This document shows positions 39,288 through 48,872 of a DNA stretch of 64,000 bases, in pieces. Numbering within the stretch: the stretch's first letter is position 1; each line of letters opens with the position of its first letter. Position numbers and translations under genes: made by a program. The DNA is from Prescottella equi. GTDB lineage: Bacteria > Actinomycetota > Actinomycetes > Mycobacteriales > Mycobacteriaceae. The stretch is from assembly GCF_020171745.1 (NCBI RefSeq), contig NZ_JAIVAH010000022.1:124001-188000 (forward strand), read 5' to 3'. A model generated the notes under the pieces. That model saw only the letters and a program-made list of their open reading frames with translations. It was not told the DNA's origin and made no database searches.

Positions 39288-39842
39288 TTGCCCGCCCGGG
39301 TTTCCCGGGAACTGACCTATCGCGAGGTCGGTGCCACCGCCGGAGAGTTGCCGGCGGGGTATCGGCACCTCCGCGAGACGGTGTACATCGGACGCGGTGA
39401 GGACACATTCCTCACCGCGTCCGACGCGTTGACGGGCTGGGACGTGCATCGTCGCGCCGGGCTGCGGGTGGATGCCGGGACCCCCACCGCCGAACCCGGA
39501 AGCGATGTGGTGTTGCGCTGGTTGGGGTTCACGATTCCGTGCCGCGTGGTGTACGTGATCGACGAACCCGACCGCCGCGGTTTCGCGTACGGCACGCTCA
39601 CCGGGCATCCGGAGTCCGCGGGTGAACGGACTCACGCCCGCTTGCGCCGCGCGGGTGCCTTCTTCTTCGCGGACGCGGGTTTGACCTCCTCGCCGGCTGC
39701 CTCGAGGCTGCGCTGCAGCGCGGCGACCAGGTCGACGACCTCGGCGTCCTCACCGGCCTCGGCGTGCTCGGCCGCCGGGATCACCTTCTTGCCGCCGCTC
39801 GCGATGGCGTCGTCGAGCAGCTGCCGCAGCTGGATCTGGTAG
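39288..39842 (+). pseudogene. DUF1990-like gene lacking its C-terminal part, running antisense into ku
   Basis: The first about 115 residues (TTG start right after the sufT stop) look like a DUF1990 domain: ELTYREVGAT, LPAGYRHLRETV, IGRGEDTF, WDVHRRAGLRV, EPGSDVVLRWLGFTIPCRVVYVIDEPDRRGFAYGTLTGHPES. In intact members the domain continues with a further about 40-50 residues after GHPESG. Here the frame passes straight into DNA that is the 3' end of ku on the other strand, giving a Ser-rich tail that is not family-like, to 39842. So the domain appears truncated, probably a remnant left by the ku junction. No frameshift explains it because ku is intact. Confidence 0.6.
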
Positions 39843-40471
39843 TCGTCGGTGAACTCGGTGGGGTCGAAGTCCTCGGCCATGCTCTCGACCAGCGTGCCCG
39901 CCATCTTCAGCTCCTTGGCCTGCGGTTCCTCGGCGTCGTCGAGGGACGGGAACTCGGCGGCGCGCACCTCGTCCGGCCACAGCAGCGTCTGGATCACCAG
40001 GACGCCGTCGCGCTCGCGCAGGGCGGCCAGCCGGGTCTTCTGGCGGAGGGTGAAGTGCACGAGCGCTGTGCGATCGGTCTTCGCGAGCGTCTTCGCCAGC
40101 AGGACGTATGCCTTGGGTGACGACGAGTCGGGTTCGAGGTAGTAGCTCTTCTCGAACAGGATGGGGTCGATCTGCTCGGTCGGCACGAACTGCAGCACCG
40201 GGATCTCGTGCTGCTCGGCCGCGGGCAGCTTGTCGAAGTCCTCGTCGGTGAGGATGACGCGGTCGCCCTCCTCCGAGTCGTAGGCCTTGTCGATGTCGGC
40301 GAACTGCACTGTCTGCCCACACTCGCTGCACACTCGGTTGTACTTGATGCGCCCGCCGTCCTTCGCGTGCACCTGGTGGAATCGGATGTCGTGGTCCTCG
40401 GTCGCGGAGTACACCTTGACCGGCACGTTGACCAGCCCGAACGCGATGGAACCCTTCCAGATTGATCGCAT
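39632..40471 (-). CDS. ku: Ku protein, double-strand-break end-binding factor
   Basis: 279-residue bacterial Ku: N-terminal MRSIWKGSIAFGLVNVPVKVYSATEDHDIRFHQVH is the family start, CSECGQ at residues 47-51 a conserved Cys pair, and the core beta-barrel runs to about 200, followed by a Lys/Ala-rich C-terminal tail (AKKKAPARRKRA). Ku recruits LigD in non-homologous end joining; no ligD lies in this window. The start ATG 40471 is used rather than the three-codon longer form because GATAGT precedes it at leaderless distance. Its 3' end overlaps the truncated DUF1990 frame on the other strand. Confidence 0.95.
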   Translation of the reverse strand: MRSIWKGSIAFGLVNVPVKVYSATEDHDIRFHQVHAKDGGRIKYNRVCSECGQTVQFADIDKAYDSEEGDRVILTDEDFDKLPAAEQHEIPVLQFVPTEQIDPILFEKSYYLEPDSSSPKAYVLLAKTLAKTDRTALVHFTLRQKTRLAALRERDGVLVIQTLLWPDEVRAAEFPSLDDAEEPQAKELKMAGTLVESMAEDFDPTEFTDDYQIQLRQLLDDAIASGGKKVIPAAEHAEAGEDAEVVDLVAALQRSLEAAGEEVKPASAKKKAPARRKRA

Positions 40472-40667
40472 GCACCCCACTATCGCCCAGCGCGGCCCAT
40501 TGCGGGTGGTGCGCAGCGAAGATCATCACCATCTCGAGACATTTCGCCGACATCCGAACGACCGTTCGGCAACCGCGAGGCATCTACGGCGAACGCGCGA
40601 CGAACGCTGGGACAACAGTTGCCACAAAGTGGCGACAATTGGTCTAGTCCGATCCAGGCTGTTGTTC

Positions 40668-41663
40668 GTGACCAACAACATCACATCCCCCAAGGCCCTG
40701 TCCCTTCTCCTCGCCGCCGGGACCGTCGCGGCCGGCGTCATCGGCGCGGCGGGTACCGCGACCGCGGCGCCCGCGCCGTCGGTCACCAAGACCGTCGTGA
40801 TCGGACTCGACGGCACGATGCTCGACCACGTCAAGAACGCGAACACCCCCAACCTGCACCGGCTGATCGCCGAGGGCACCAGCGGGCAGTCGTCGATCCT
40901 CGGCCACCCGACGATCTCCGGCCCGTCCTGGTCGACGATCCTCACCGGCGTGTGGCACACCAAGCACGGTGTCGTCGACAACTCCTACAACGGAGCCCGC
41001 TACGACCAGTACCCGACGGCGTTCACCCGGATCGAACAGGTCAAGCCCGAACTGCGCACCGCGTCGATCGCGACGTGGGGCGGCATCGCCACGATCTCGA
41101 ACTCCGGCAACCCGAAGGCCGACCTGGTCGTCTCGACGCCGGGCGCGGGCAGCGACGCCGCGACCGACACGGCCACCGCGACCGCCGTCGCGTCCGAGAT
41201 CGCCACCAACGGCCCCGATTTCGTGTTCACCCAGCTCGACCAGGTGGACGGCGCCGGGCACTCGTCGGGCACCGCCGGATCGGAGTACGCGCCGGCGCTC
41301 GAGCGTGTCGATGCCGAGGTCGGCCGGATCGTCGACGCCGTCGACGCCCGCAGCAAGGCGACCGGCGAGAAGTGGACGATCCTGGTCACCTCCGACCACG
41401 GCCACAAGCCGAACGGCGGGCACGGTGGCCAGAGTGCCGAGGAGGGAACGACGTTCGTGATCGCGCGCGGCGCCGGCTACCAGGCGGGCACGACCGACGA
41501 CGACTACACCATCGCCGACATCACCCCGACCGTGCTCGACAACCTCGGCTTCGCGCAGCCCGCCGACCTCGACGGCGCGCCGCTGCCGAAGACGGCCCCG
41601 CCCGCGACCGGTTCGCTCGGCTGGCTGCCGTCGTGGATCCCGACGGGTTCGCTCGGATCCTGA
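40668..41663 (+). CDS. Secreted nucleotide pyrophosphatase/phosphodiesterase family protein
   Basis: 331 residues from GTG 40668. Signal peptide: polar start then SLLLAAGTVAAGVIGAAG with an ATAAP cleavage site. The domain is the alkaline-phosphatase-superfamily type-I phosphodiesterase: KTVVIGLDGTMLDHV (metal Asp and nucleophile loop TISGPSWSTILTGVWHTKHG with the catalytic Thr), then FVFTQLDQVDGAGHSSG and TSDHGHKPNGGHGG carrying the remaining metal ligands. Acts outside the cell on nucleotides or phosphodiesters. The C-terminal WLPSWIPTGSLGS is not domain-like. Start codon is the weak part: a longer frame is open upstream. Confidence 0.85.
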   Translation: MTNNITSPKALSLLLAAGTVAAGVIGAAGTATAAPAPSVTKTVVIGLDGTMLDHVKNANTPNLHRLIAEGTSGQSSILGHPTISGPSWSTILTGVWHTKHGVVDNSYNGARYDQYPTAFTRIEQVKPELRTASIATWGGIATISNSGNPKADLVVSTPGAGSDAATDTATATAVASEIATNGPDFVFTQLDQVDGAGHSSGTAGSEYAPALERVDAEVGRIVDAVDARSKATGEKWTILVTSDHGHKPNGGHGGQSAEEGTTFVIARGAGYQAGTTDDDYTIADITPTVLDNLGFAQPADLDGAPLPKTAPPATGSLGWLPSWIPTGSLGS

Positions 41664-41664
41664 G

Positions 41665-42783
41665 TCACGACCGCCGGACGCCGGCCAGTGCCAGCGTCCG
41701 GCGGATCGGCGGCGAGACGGCGCGGAACAGCTGCCACATCGTGCCGGCGGTCCCGCGGACGTCGTCGCGCCCCGACAGGTAGGCCCGCTGCCGCTCGGCG
41801 GGGAGGGCGAAGAAAGTGTCGAAGAACTCCGCGGTCCGGCCGGGGTCGAGACGCAGCAGCGCCGACAGCCCGACCTCGCGCAACGACCGAACGGCACGGG
41901 CCTGCCACGGCCACAACGCCTTTCCCGGATCGCGGCCCGTGGCGAGGGCGGCCACGACGTCGTCGACGGCGGTCAGCGACGCCGCGACGCTGTAGCCGGT
42001 GCCCGGGTGGACCAGTCCCGCCCGGGCGCCGAATGCGGCGACGCCGGGACGGGTGCGCGGAGCCTGGACCGGGAACCGGACGCGCTCCACCTCGAGGTTC
42101 GCCGGCGGTTCGACCCCGCGATTCTCTAGGCGCGCGTCGAGCCGTCGGCGCAGTTCGTCCAGCGGCAGCCCGGGTCGGCCGACCAGGCACGTCTCCTCGA
42201 GCAGGACGGTGTCGTCGCTCAGCGGCACCGCGTAAAGGAACGACGGCGGATCGGTCGGCGTCGTGCCGTTGTCGGGCCGCCAGTCCATGAACAGGCACTG
42301 CGCGTCGCCGAGTGCGGGGGCGGCCACGGCCGACGGCAGCACGATCCCGAACGCGGTCTGCTCGGCGAGGGCGGGATCGGGGCGCAGGCCGCGGGCGTCG
42401 ATGACCTGGTGCGCGTGGATATCGGTGCCGTCCCGGAGCGCGACCAAGTTCTGGGACGTTGCACCGACGACCCCGCGGATCACGTGGGCATACGAGACGT
42501 CGAGGGCGCGGTGCAGCGCTGTGTTGTCGAGCACCGCATATGTCCGGTCGAGCACATGCGGCCGGGTGGTCCAGGCGTGCGGGCGGGGGACCGTCGAACG
42601 CAGCACGCCGGCGCCGAGCCACCCGGGCAGCTCGTCCACCCATGCCGCGTAGGTCGGCACCCACGGCCGGTCCGGGTGCGGATCGACCGCCACGACGTCC
42701 AGGCCGGCGCGGGCCGCGCGGTACACGAGGGCACGGCCGGCGGGACCGAGCCCGACGACCGCGAGATCGGGTGTGCCGGTCAG
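41665..42783 (-). CDS. crtY: Lycopene cyclase (CrtY-type), apparently CTG start
   Basis: Flavoprotein of about 372 residues of the lycopene beta-cyclase family: dinucleotide motif LAVVGLGPAGRALVYRA near the N-terminus, VIDARGLRP, FLYAVPLSDDTVLLEETCLVGRPGLPLDELRRRL and FGARAGLVHPGTGYSVAASL, the characteristic cyclase core. It makes cyclic carotenoid ends in pigment synthesis. No ATG, GTG or TTG lies near the family N-terminus in frame; the only nearby start-like codon is CTG at 42783-42781, overlapping the SDR stop as CTGA. The alternative is that the frame is a longer fused product, but residues upstream are SDR-antisense-like. It forms a two-gene unit with the SDR gene. Confidence 0.85.
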   Translation of the reverse strand: MTGTPDLAVVGLGPAGRALVYRAARAGLDVVAVDPHPDRPWVPTYAAWVDELPGWLGAGVLRSTVPRPHAWTTRPHVLDRTYAVLDNTALHRALDVSYAHVIRGVVGATSQNLVALRDGTDIHAHQVIDARGLRPDPALAEQTAFGIVLPSAVAAPALGDAQCLFMDWRPDNGTTPTDPPSFLYAVPLSDDTVLLEETCLVGRPGLPLDELRRRLDARLENRGVEPPANLEVERVRFPVQAPRTRPGVAAFGARAGLVHPGTGYSVAASLTAVDDVVAALATGRDPGKALWPWQARAVRSLREVGLSALLRLDPGRTAEFFDTFFALPAERQRAYLSGRDDVRGTAGTMWQLFRAVSPPIRRTLALAGVRRS

Positions 42784-43550
42784 AGCGCGCCCGTCGCGAG
42801 CAGGCCGCCGTCGACGCGGACGGTCTCGCCGGTGATCCAGGCGGCGTCGTCGGAGACCAGGAACCCGACCAGACCCGCGACGTCCTCCGGGGTGCCGAGC
42901 CGGCCCATCGGATAGATCGACGACGCCTGATCTTCCCCGGCCGCGACGAGGGCGGCGGCGAACTGGGTCTTGACGACGCCGGGAGCGACGGCGTTGACGC
43001 GGATCTTCGGACCCAGCTGCCACGCGAGTTCCTCGGTCAGCCGGATCAGCGCGGCCTTCGACGCGCCGTACGCGGCGATGACGCCGGTCGACCGGATCCC
43101 GGCGACGCTCGCGAGGTTGACGACCGCGCCGCCGTGCTCGCCCATCCACGCCCGGTACGCCTCCTGCACGTAGCCCAGCGCCGCGACGACGTTCACGTCG
43201 AAGATCTTCCGGATCGCGTCCAGGTCGGCGTCCATGAGCGACCCGTACACGGGGTTGATGCCGGTGTTGTTGATCAGGATGTCGAGGGACCCGAGTGCGG
43301 CGACCGTCCGTGTGACGGCGTCGTGTCGCGCCTCGGCATCCCCGGAGTTGCCGGCGATCGCGAGCACCTTGCCGCCGTGGCCGAGGGCGCGCAGTTCCTC
43401 GGCAGCCGCCTCGAGGGGGTCGGGTTTGCGGGCGGTGACGACCACGTTCGCGCCCCGGGCGAGGAGTTCGGCGGCGATGGCCTTGCCGATGCCGCGGCTG
43501 GCGCCGGTGACCAGAGCACTTCGTCCCTGCAGATCGTTGACGCGTGTCAT
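42780..43550 (-). CDS. Short-chain dehydrogenase/reductase (FabG-like)
   Basis: 256 residues from ATG 43550 (MTRVNDLQGRSALVTG); the open frame reaches 43643 but the extra residues are not family-like. SDR motifs: TGASRGIG, NNTG, Ser in LASVAGIRSTG, and YGASK with catalytic Tyr and Lys; ends VDGGLLATGAL. Classical FabG-like reductase with unknown substrate; the coupling to the cyclase gene suggests a role near carotenoid or lipid synthesis but could be coincidental. Its stop is inside the CTG start overlap of the cyclase. Confidence 0.88.
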   Translation of the reverse strand: MTRVNDLQGRSALVTGASRGIGKAIAAELLARGANVVVTARKPDPLEAAAEELRALGHGGKVLAIAGNSGDAEARHDAVTRTVAALGSLDILINNTGINPVYGSLMDADLDAIRKIFDVNVVAALGYVQEAYRAWMGEHGGAVVNLASVAGIRSTGVIAAYGASKAALIRLTEELAWQLGPKIRVNAVAPGVVKTQFAAALVAAGEDQASSIYPMGRLGTPEDVAGLVGFLVSDDAAWITGETVRVDGGLLATGAL

Positions 43551-43716
43551 GGGATCGAACGTTAGCCGAGTCACTGGGCCGTGGTGTGGCGTCGAGCCCA
43601 CACCACGGTAAAATCGGTGGTTCTTGTGCCCAATCACGGGCACGATGACCTCCGACGCTCCGGCTCAAATGTGCTCGGGGGGTCGTTCCACTGATTTTCC
43701 ACTCGAGGAGTTTTGC

Positions 43717-45348
<1,632 letters not shown>

Positions 45349-45386
45349 TTCGTCCATCTCCGCTGGCTGAGCGAGTTTTCGGTTTG

Positions 45387-45416
45387 TTGATCACGCGTCG
45401 ATAGGTGATCTAGCCT
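45387..45416 (+). promoter_or_regulatory. Putative promoter of the small HTH gene, inside an inverted repeat
   Basis: TTGATC (45387-45392) and TAGCCT (45411-45416) with 18 bases between fit a sigma-70 promoter; the start would be near 45423, before the 45453 ATG. A 9-bp inverted repeat brackets it: ctgagcgag at 45367-45375 and ctcgctcag at 45428-45436. GGAGG at 45443-45447 is the ribosome site. Confidence 0.5.
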
Positions 45417-45452
45417 GGAAACCGAGGCTCGCTCAGCTGACCGGAGGACGTC

Positions 45453-45674
45453 ATGGCGGAGAGCACGGGAATCTCGCGGGGGGCCCGCATCACCGGGGAA
45501 TCGCGTGACAAGCTCCGCGATGAACTGAAGGCCCAGTACGAGGCCGGCGCGAGTATCCGGACCCTCGCCAATCAGACCGGCCGCTCGTACGGCTTCATCC
45601 ACAACGTGCTCGTCGAGGCAGACGTGACGCTGCGGCGGCGCGGTGGGCCGAACCGGCGCAAGAAGACGGAGTGA
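45453..45674 (+). CDS. Small helix-turn-helix protein
   Basis: 73-residue basic protein. After MAESTGISRGARITGESRDK it has a resolvase/transposase-like HTH, ELKAQYEAGASIRTLANQTGRSYGFIHNVLVEADV, and a basic tail RRRGGPNRRKKTE. This short HTH family is found in actinobacteria as a probable DNA-binding protein. The 9-bp inverted repeat around its promoter may be its own site. It lies at the edge of the foreign-looking cassette: the minus-strand gene downstream ends 28 bases after its stop. Confidence 0.8.
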   Translation: MAESTGISRGARITGESRDKLRDELKAQYEAGASIRTLANQTGRSYGFIHNVLVEADVTLRRRGGPNRRKKTE

Positions 45675-45701
45675 GCTCCGTCGATGCGCGGTGCTCGCGA
45701 G

Positions 45702-46715
45702 TCAATCGATGAACTCGATCCCCAATCCGCTGAGTAGACGGCGGGCCTCCGAGGCATGCCGAGTGATCGACCAGACATCGTTGCGCGGCGCGCCAGCGAG
45801 CACAATCAGGGCGCGGGTCTCGGCGTACGGAAGTCGGTTCTGCAGTCTGAGCTGAGCATCGTCACCTGAAGCGGTCCATGTCGCGGTTGTGGGATTGCAG
45901 TGTTTCCGATCGAGGCCGTACATCAACCTGCGGACGTCCTGCGGATCGCATTCGCGCCGGTCGATCACGATTCCTGCCTGCAGGTCGACGATCGAGTAGT
46001 CGGCCCAGCCCCCGATCATTGTGTCTCTGGCCAGGTAGCGGCCGGTCGATCGACTGCCGGGGGTGATCCATCGTTGGTCCTGTGATATTCCGCGAGGAGA
46101 CTGGTCCGCCGCGTAGATGTGGGTCGCCTCCTCGGTGGACGGACGGGCCGGTCGAACAGGGGTGCCGTTGAGGATGGAGTTCGTCCACCGGTCAAGATGC
46201 AGCCGTGGCACGCGGGCCCAGTCTGCTAATGCAACGACGGGAAGGCCGAGTCGGTCCGCAGCGCGACTGTTGGAGAGGGTTCGAGTCGGTCCGTCGATGA
46301 CAATGGCGGCGCGCAGATCATGGTCGATCGCACGTAGAGGAATGCCGCTGACGAGCATGTCTCGGTGGTTGTCACCCGTCTCGATTCGGGCCAGACATCC
46401 CACGACGGAGATCCATTGGCCTCGACCGATGTTGGCAAGGTCACCGATGGCCGCGAGATCGTCCAGTCGGTTTCTGAGGATACGCCGTCGTGTGAATTCG
46501 TCGATGTCGCCGCTGGTGGCAACAGCATCTGCCTCGACTGCTCGATCCAACAGCACTCGGGTCGCGACGGGAACCCGCCCCGCGGTGGATGCCCAAGCAA
46601 CTGCACGCAGCAGTTCGTAGTCGCGTTCGCTCCGCGGTGTAGCGGCAGGGAGTCCGAGGGCTGCGACTACGGACCGCGCGGCGTCGTCGCCCGACAGCTT
46701 CTCGATACGGATCAT
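45702..46715 (-). CDS. Cassette gene C: unrecognised 337-residue protein
   Basis: Not recognised. The start is the ATG at 46715 (MIRIEKLSGDDAA), seven bases after the stop of the upstream gene; a longer frame to 46826 overlaps that gene and looks unlike protein. Residues 70-130 are helical and basic (DEFTRRRILRNRLDDLAAIGDL, IGRGQWISVVGCLARIETGDNHRD), possibly a winged-helix; residues 190-337 are rich in Arg, Trp and Asp (RWITPGSRSTGRYLARDTMIGGWADYSIVDLQAG). No signal or membrane segment. Base composition is lower in GC than core genes: a 60-base line at 46321 counted by hand is 60 percent. Last gene of a three-gene unit. Confidence 0.75.
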   Translation of the reverse strand: MIRIEKLSGDDAARSVVAALGLPAATPRSERDYELLRAVAWASTAGRVPVATRVLLDRAVEADAVATSGDIDEFTRRRILRNRLDDLAAIGDLANIGRGQWISVVGCLARIETGDNHRDMLVSGIPLRAIDHDLRAAIVIDGPTRTLSNSRAADRLGLPVVALADWARVPRLHLDRWTNSILNGTPVRPARPSTEEATHIYAADQSPRGISQDQRWITPGSRSTGRYLARDTMIGGWADYSIVDLQAGIVIDRRECDPQDVRRLMYGLDRKHCNPTTATWTASGDDAQLRLQNRLPYAETRALIVLAGAPRNDVWSITRHASEARRLLSGLGIEFID

Positions 46716-46722
46716 GCCGAGA

Positions 46723-48867
46723 TCAGGCGAATCTGTGGTGCAGGCGTTGAGCGTGTCGGTGCAGTTGGCGGCGTCGCCCGTCGGTCGGATTGCCCATGTG
46801 ATCGATGAGTGTGTCGATCGACGCAATCAGATCAGGGCCTGCCAGCGATGTTGCCAGAGCCGGGATCAGGAGGCACTCGACGATTGCAGACATCATCATT
46901 CGATCTCCGACCTCGATGAGTGCTGCACCGAACCGGTTGGCCGCATCGACGACACCGTCGTCTATGGGCCAGTAGTCGCCGAGTGCGATGTCGAGGTCGT
47001 TGACAATCACATCGACCGGCACTGCGCCGGGAGACCCTCGGAACTCGGGGGCGGCCGACGGGCGCGACGTACCCTTGACGCGGGGCAGGAGCGGGACATC
47101 TATGGCGACACAGAATCCCCAGAGGTCGGGGTTCAGCGGTGCGGTCGTCGCTCCGGACACAGAGGTCGCCGCAACCAGTAGATCTTCGTGGGCCTGGAAC
47201 TCGTTCGTCTCCAAGAGGTTCTGTGCCGAGATCGGTACGTCGATGGTGCGGTCGCGGGTCTGCAACCACGGCAAGAGATAGGACTCGGTTGGCGCGCGAT
47301 TGAAGGCGTCGAGAACCAGGAGGCCGGTGCCTTCTGCACGGACAGAGTCGTCAGCAGCGAGGATCAGGCCTGGATGTAGCCTCGCGGATAGGGGGTCGGA
47401 AGCGCGGATACCGAGGAGATCGACGGGGTGTAGGAAGTCGTGGGTGACGGGCAACATGGTGATGCGATCGGAGCACGCGACAGATGCGTACGCAGCCAAC
47501 GCGGAGGGGCCACCGTTGCCGGTCGTGATCGGGATCAGGCCGGCACGGAATGCGGCGTGAATGCGGCGAAGTGCCGCGACATCGGTGCCGGACTCGGTGC
47601 CGGCCGTCTGCAAACGGTTGATGATTCGCGCATCGTCGAGCGCGGGTGCGTCCGGAATCGCTGTCGGGAACGGGGAGTTCGTCGTCACCGCGGAAATCAC
47701 GCGGGCGGTTGAGGGGGAGCCGACGCCGAGCGCGCGGAGGATAACCGACTCTGTGAGTAGATCTGTCGCGTCGTCGACCAGCTCGGCGACTCTCTCGGTC
47801 ACGGAAGCTTCGAGTGTCGCGAGTTGTCGACTGACCTCATCGCCTACCGTGGTGAGCGCGGTCCTCGCCCGGGCAACTTCTGCGCCGAGTTCGTCGCGTT
47901 CCTTCTCGAGCGCAGCGTTCTCCACGCGCATGCGGTCCAGTCCGGCTCGTTCCGATTGCATTTCGGCTGCCAGTTGTACCCTGGTTGCGGCCGTTGCATC
48001 CTTGCGCGCCTGTTCTCGGGCGCGGTCCACCTCGATCGAGATCGCGGGGTGTTCGAGAATCGTTTCCATCAGTTCGGCGGCACGGGCGTGAACTTCATTG
48101 CTGTTCGCGCAGATGCGCAGCGCCCGTTCGATTCTGTCGAAGTCGATCTGACGTTCGTTGAGGTTGTCGCCCTCTCGTAGCGCGTCCGCAGCACTACGCA
48201 AAAGCGCCTTGGTGGAGAGGAAGTTCGGAACTTCGTCAGCTCTCTTCCTCGCGATCTCGACCGCGTGGCCCAGAGCGGTCTTCAGGACATCCGCGTCGGG
48301 TCGGCAGTCGAGATGGCCGGTGAACGGTGATGTCGGAGCGCAGTATGTCCGTTCAGTCGGGAACGGGAAGATGGCATCCTCTCCCTCCCGGAAGGGGACA
48401 CGGTCGAGTCGGAAGGCTTCTGTACTGACGGTGTAGGTGTCTCCGTCTATGTCTGTGTCGAACGGGCCGAGGAGGAGGTCGTGCTTGCACCACAAGAACA
48501 CCTTGCGCTTCGTGAGGATCTCGGTGCTTGTCGGAAAGTGCTCACTTGTCATGCGCTCTACACCCTCGGAGTAATCGAGGGTGTAGAAGTTGAGCACCGG
48601 GTATAGGGGCTCAGGCCGATCGACGATGAACGCGTCATCTTTGCCGGGCGCGTTGTCGTCCACGCTGAAGAGCACCGCGGAATCGCGGGACACACCGTGG
48701 GGTTTCGGCCAGAAGACTTCACCTTGTGTGGGGAAATCAGCAGAGTCGGCGGCGGCCCACGCGGTGCCTGTGTGAGTAAACAGGGGCTCGACGCCGGCGA
48801 TCTTGTTGGTCTTGTTATCGACCCACTTGACGATTCCGACGACACGGGTCCCTGCTGCGACTGCCAT
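46723..48867 (-). CDS. Cassette gene B: coiled-coil protein with degenerate McrB/MoxR-like AAA+ domain
   Basis: 714 residues. N-terminal beta-rich part (residues 1-175, GIVKWVDNKTNKIAG), helical middle, a clear coiled coil about 281-365, then at 430-600 an AAA+-like domain: LIPITTGNGGPSALAAYASV at 444-463 in the place of a Walker A, VTHDFLHPVDLLG at 474-486, LLVLDAFNRAPTESYLLPWLQ at 516-536 in the place of Walker B, and LLVAATSV at 563-570 at sensor 1. The Walker A lysine and the second acidic residue of Walker B are missing, so ATP hydrolysis is unlikely. Five bases separate its start from the end of gene A. Spot counts (60 and 55 percent GC at 47941 and 48541) are well below neighbours. Confidence 0.8.
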   Translation of the reverse strand: MAVAAGTRVVGIVKWVDNKTNKIAGVEPLFTHTGTAWAAADSADFPTQGEVFWPKPHGVSRDSAVLFSVDDNAPGKDDAFIVDRPEPLYPVLNFYTLDYSEGVERMTSEHFPTSTEILTKRKVFLWCKHDLLLGPFDTDIDGDTYTVSTEAFRLDRVPFREGEDAIFPFPTERTYCAPTSPFTGHLDCRPDADVLKTALGHAVEIARKRADEVPNFLSTKALLRSAADALREGDNLNERQIDFDRIERALRICANSNEVHARAAELMETILEHPAISIEVDRAREQARKDATAATRVQLAAEMQSERAGLDRMRVENAALEKERDELGAEVARARTALTTVGDEVSRQLATLEASVTERVAELVDDATDLLTESVILRALGVGSPSTARVISAVTTNSPFPTAIPDAPALDDARIINRLQTAGTESGTDVAALRRIHAAFRAGLIPITTGNGGPSALAAYASVACSDRITMLPVTHDFLHPVDLLGIRASDPLSARLHPGLILAADDSVRAEGTGLLVLDAFNRAPTESYLLPWLQTRDRTIDVPISAQNLLETNEFQAHEDLLVAATSVSGATTAPLNPDLWGFCVAIDVPLLPRVKGTSRPSAAPEFRGSPGAVPVDVIVNDLDIALGDYWPIDDGVVDAANRFGAALIEVGDRMMMSAIVECLLIPALATSLAGPDLIASIDTLIDHMGNPTDGRRRQLHRHAQRLHHRFA

Positions 48868-48872
48868 GTCGA

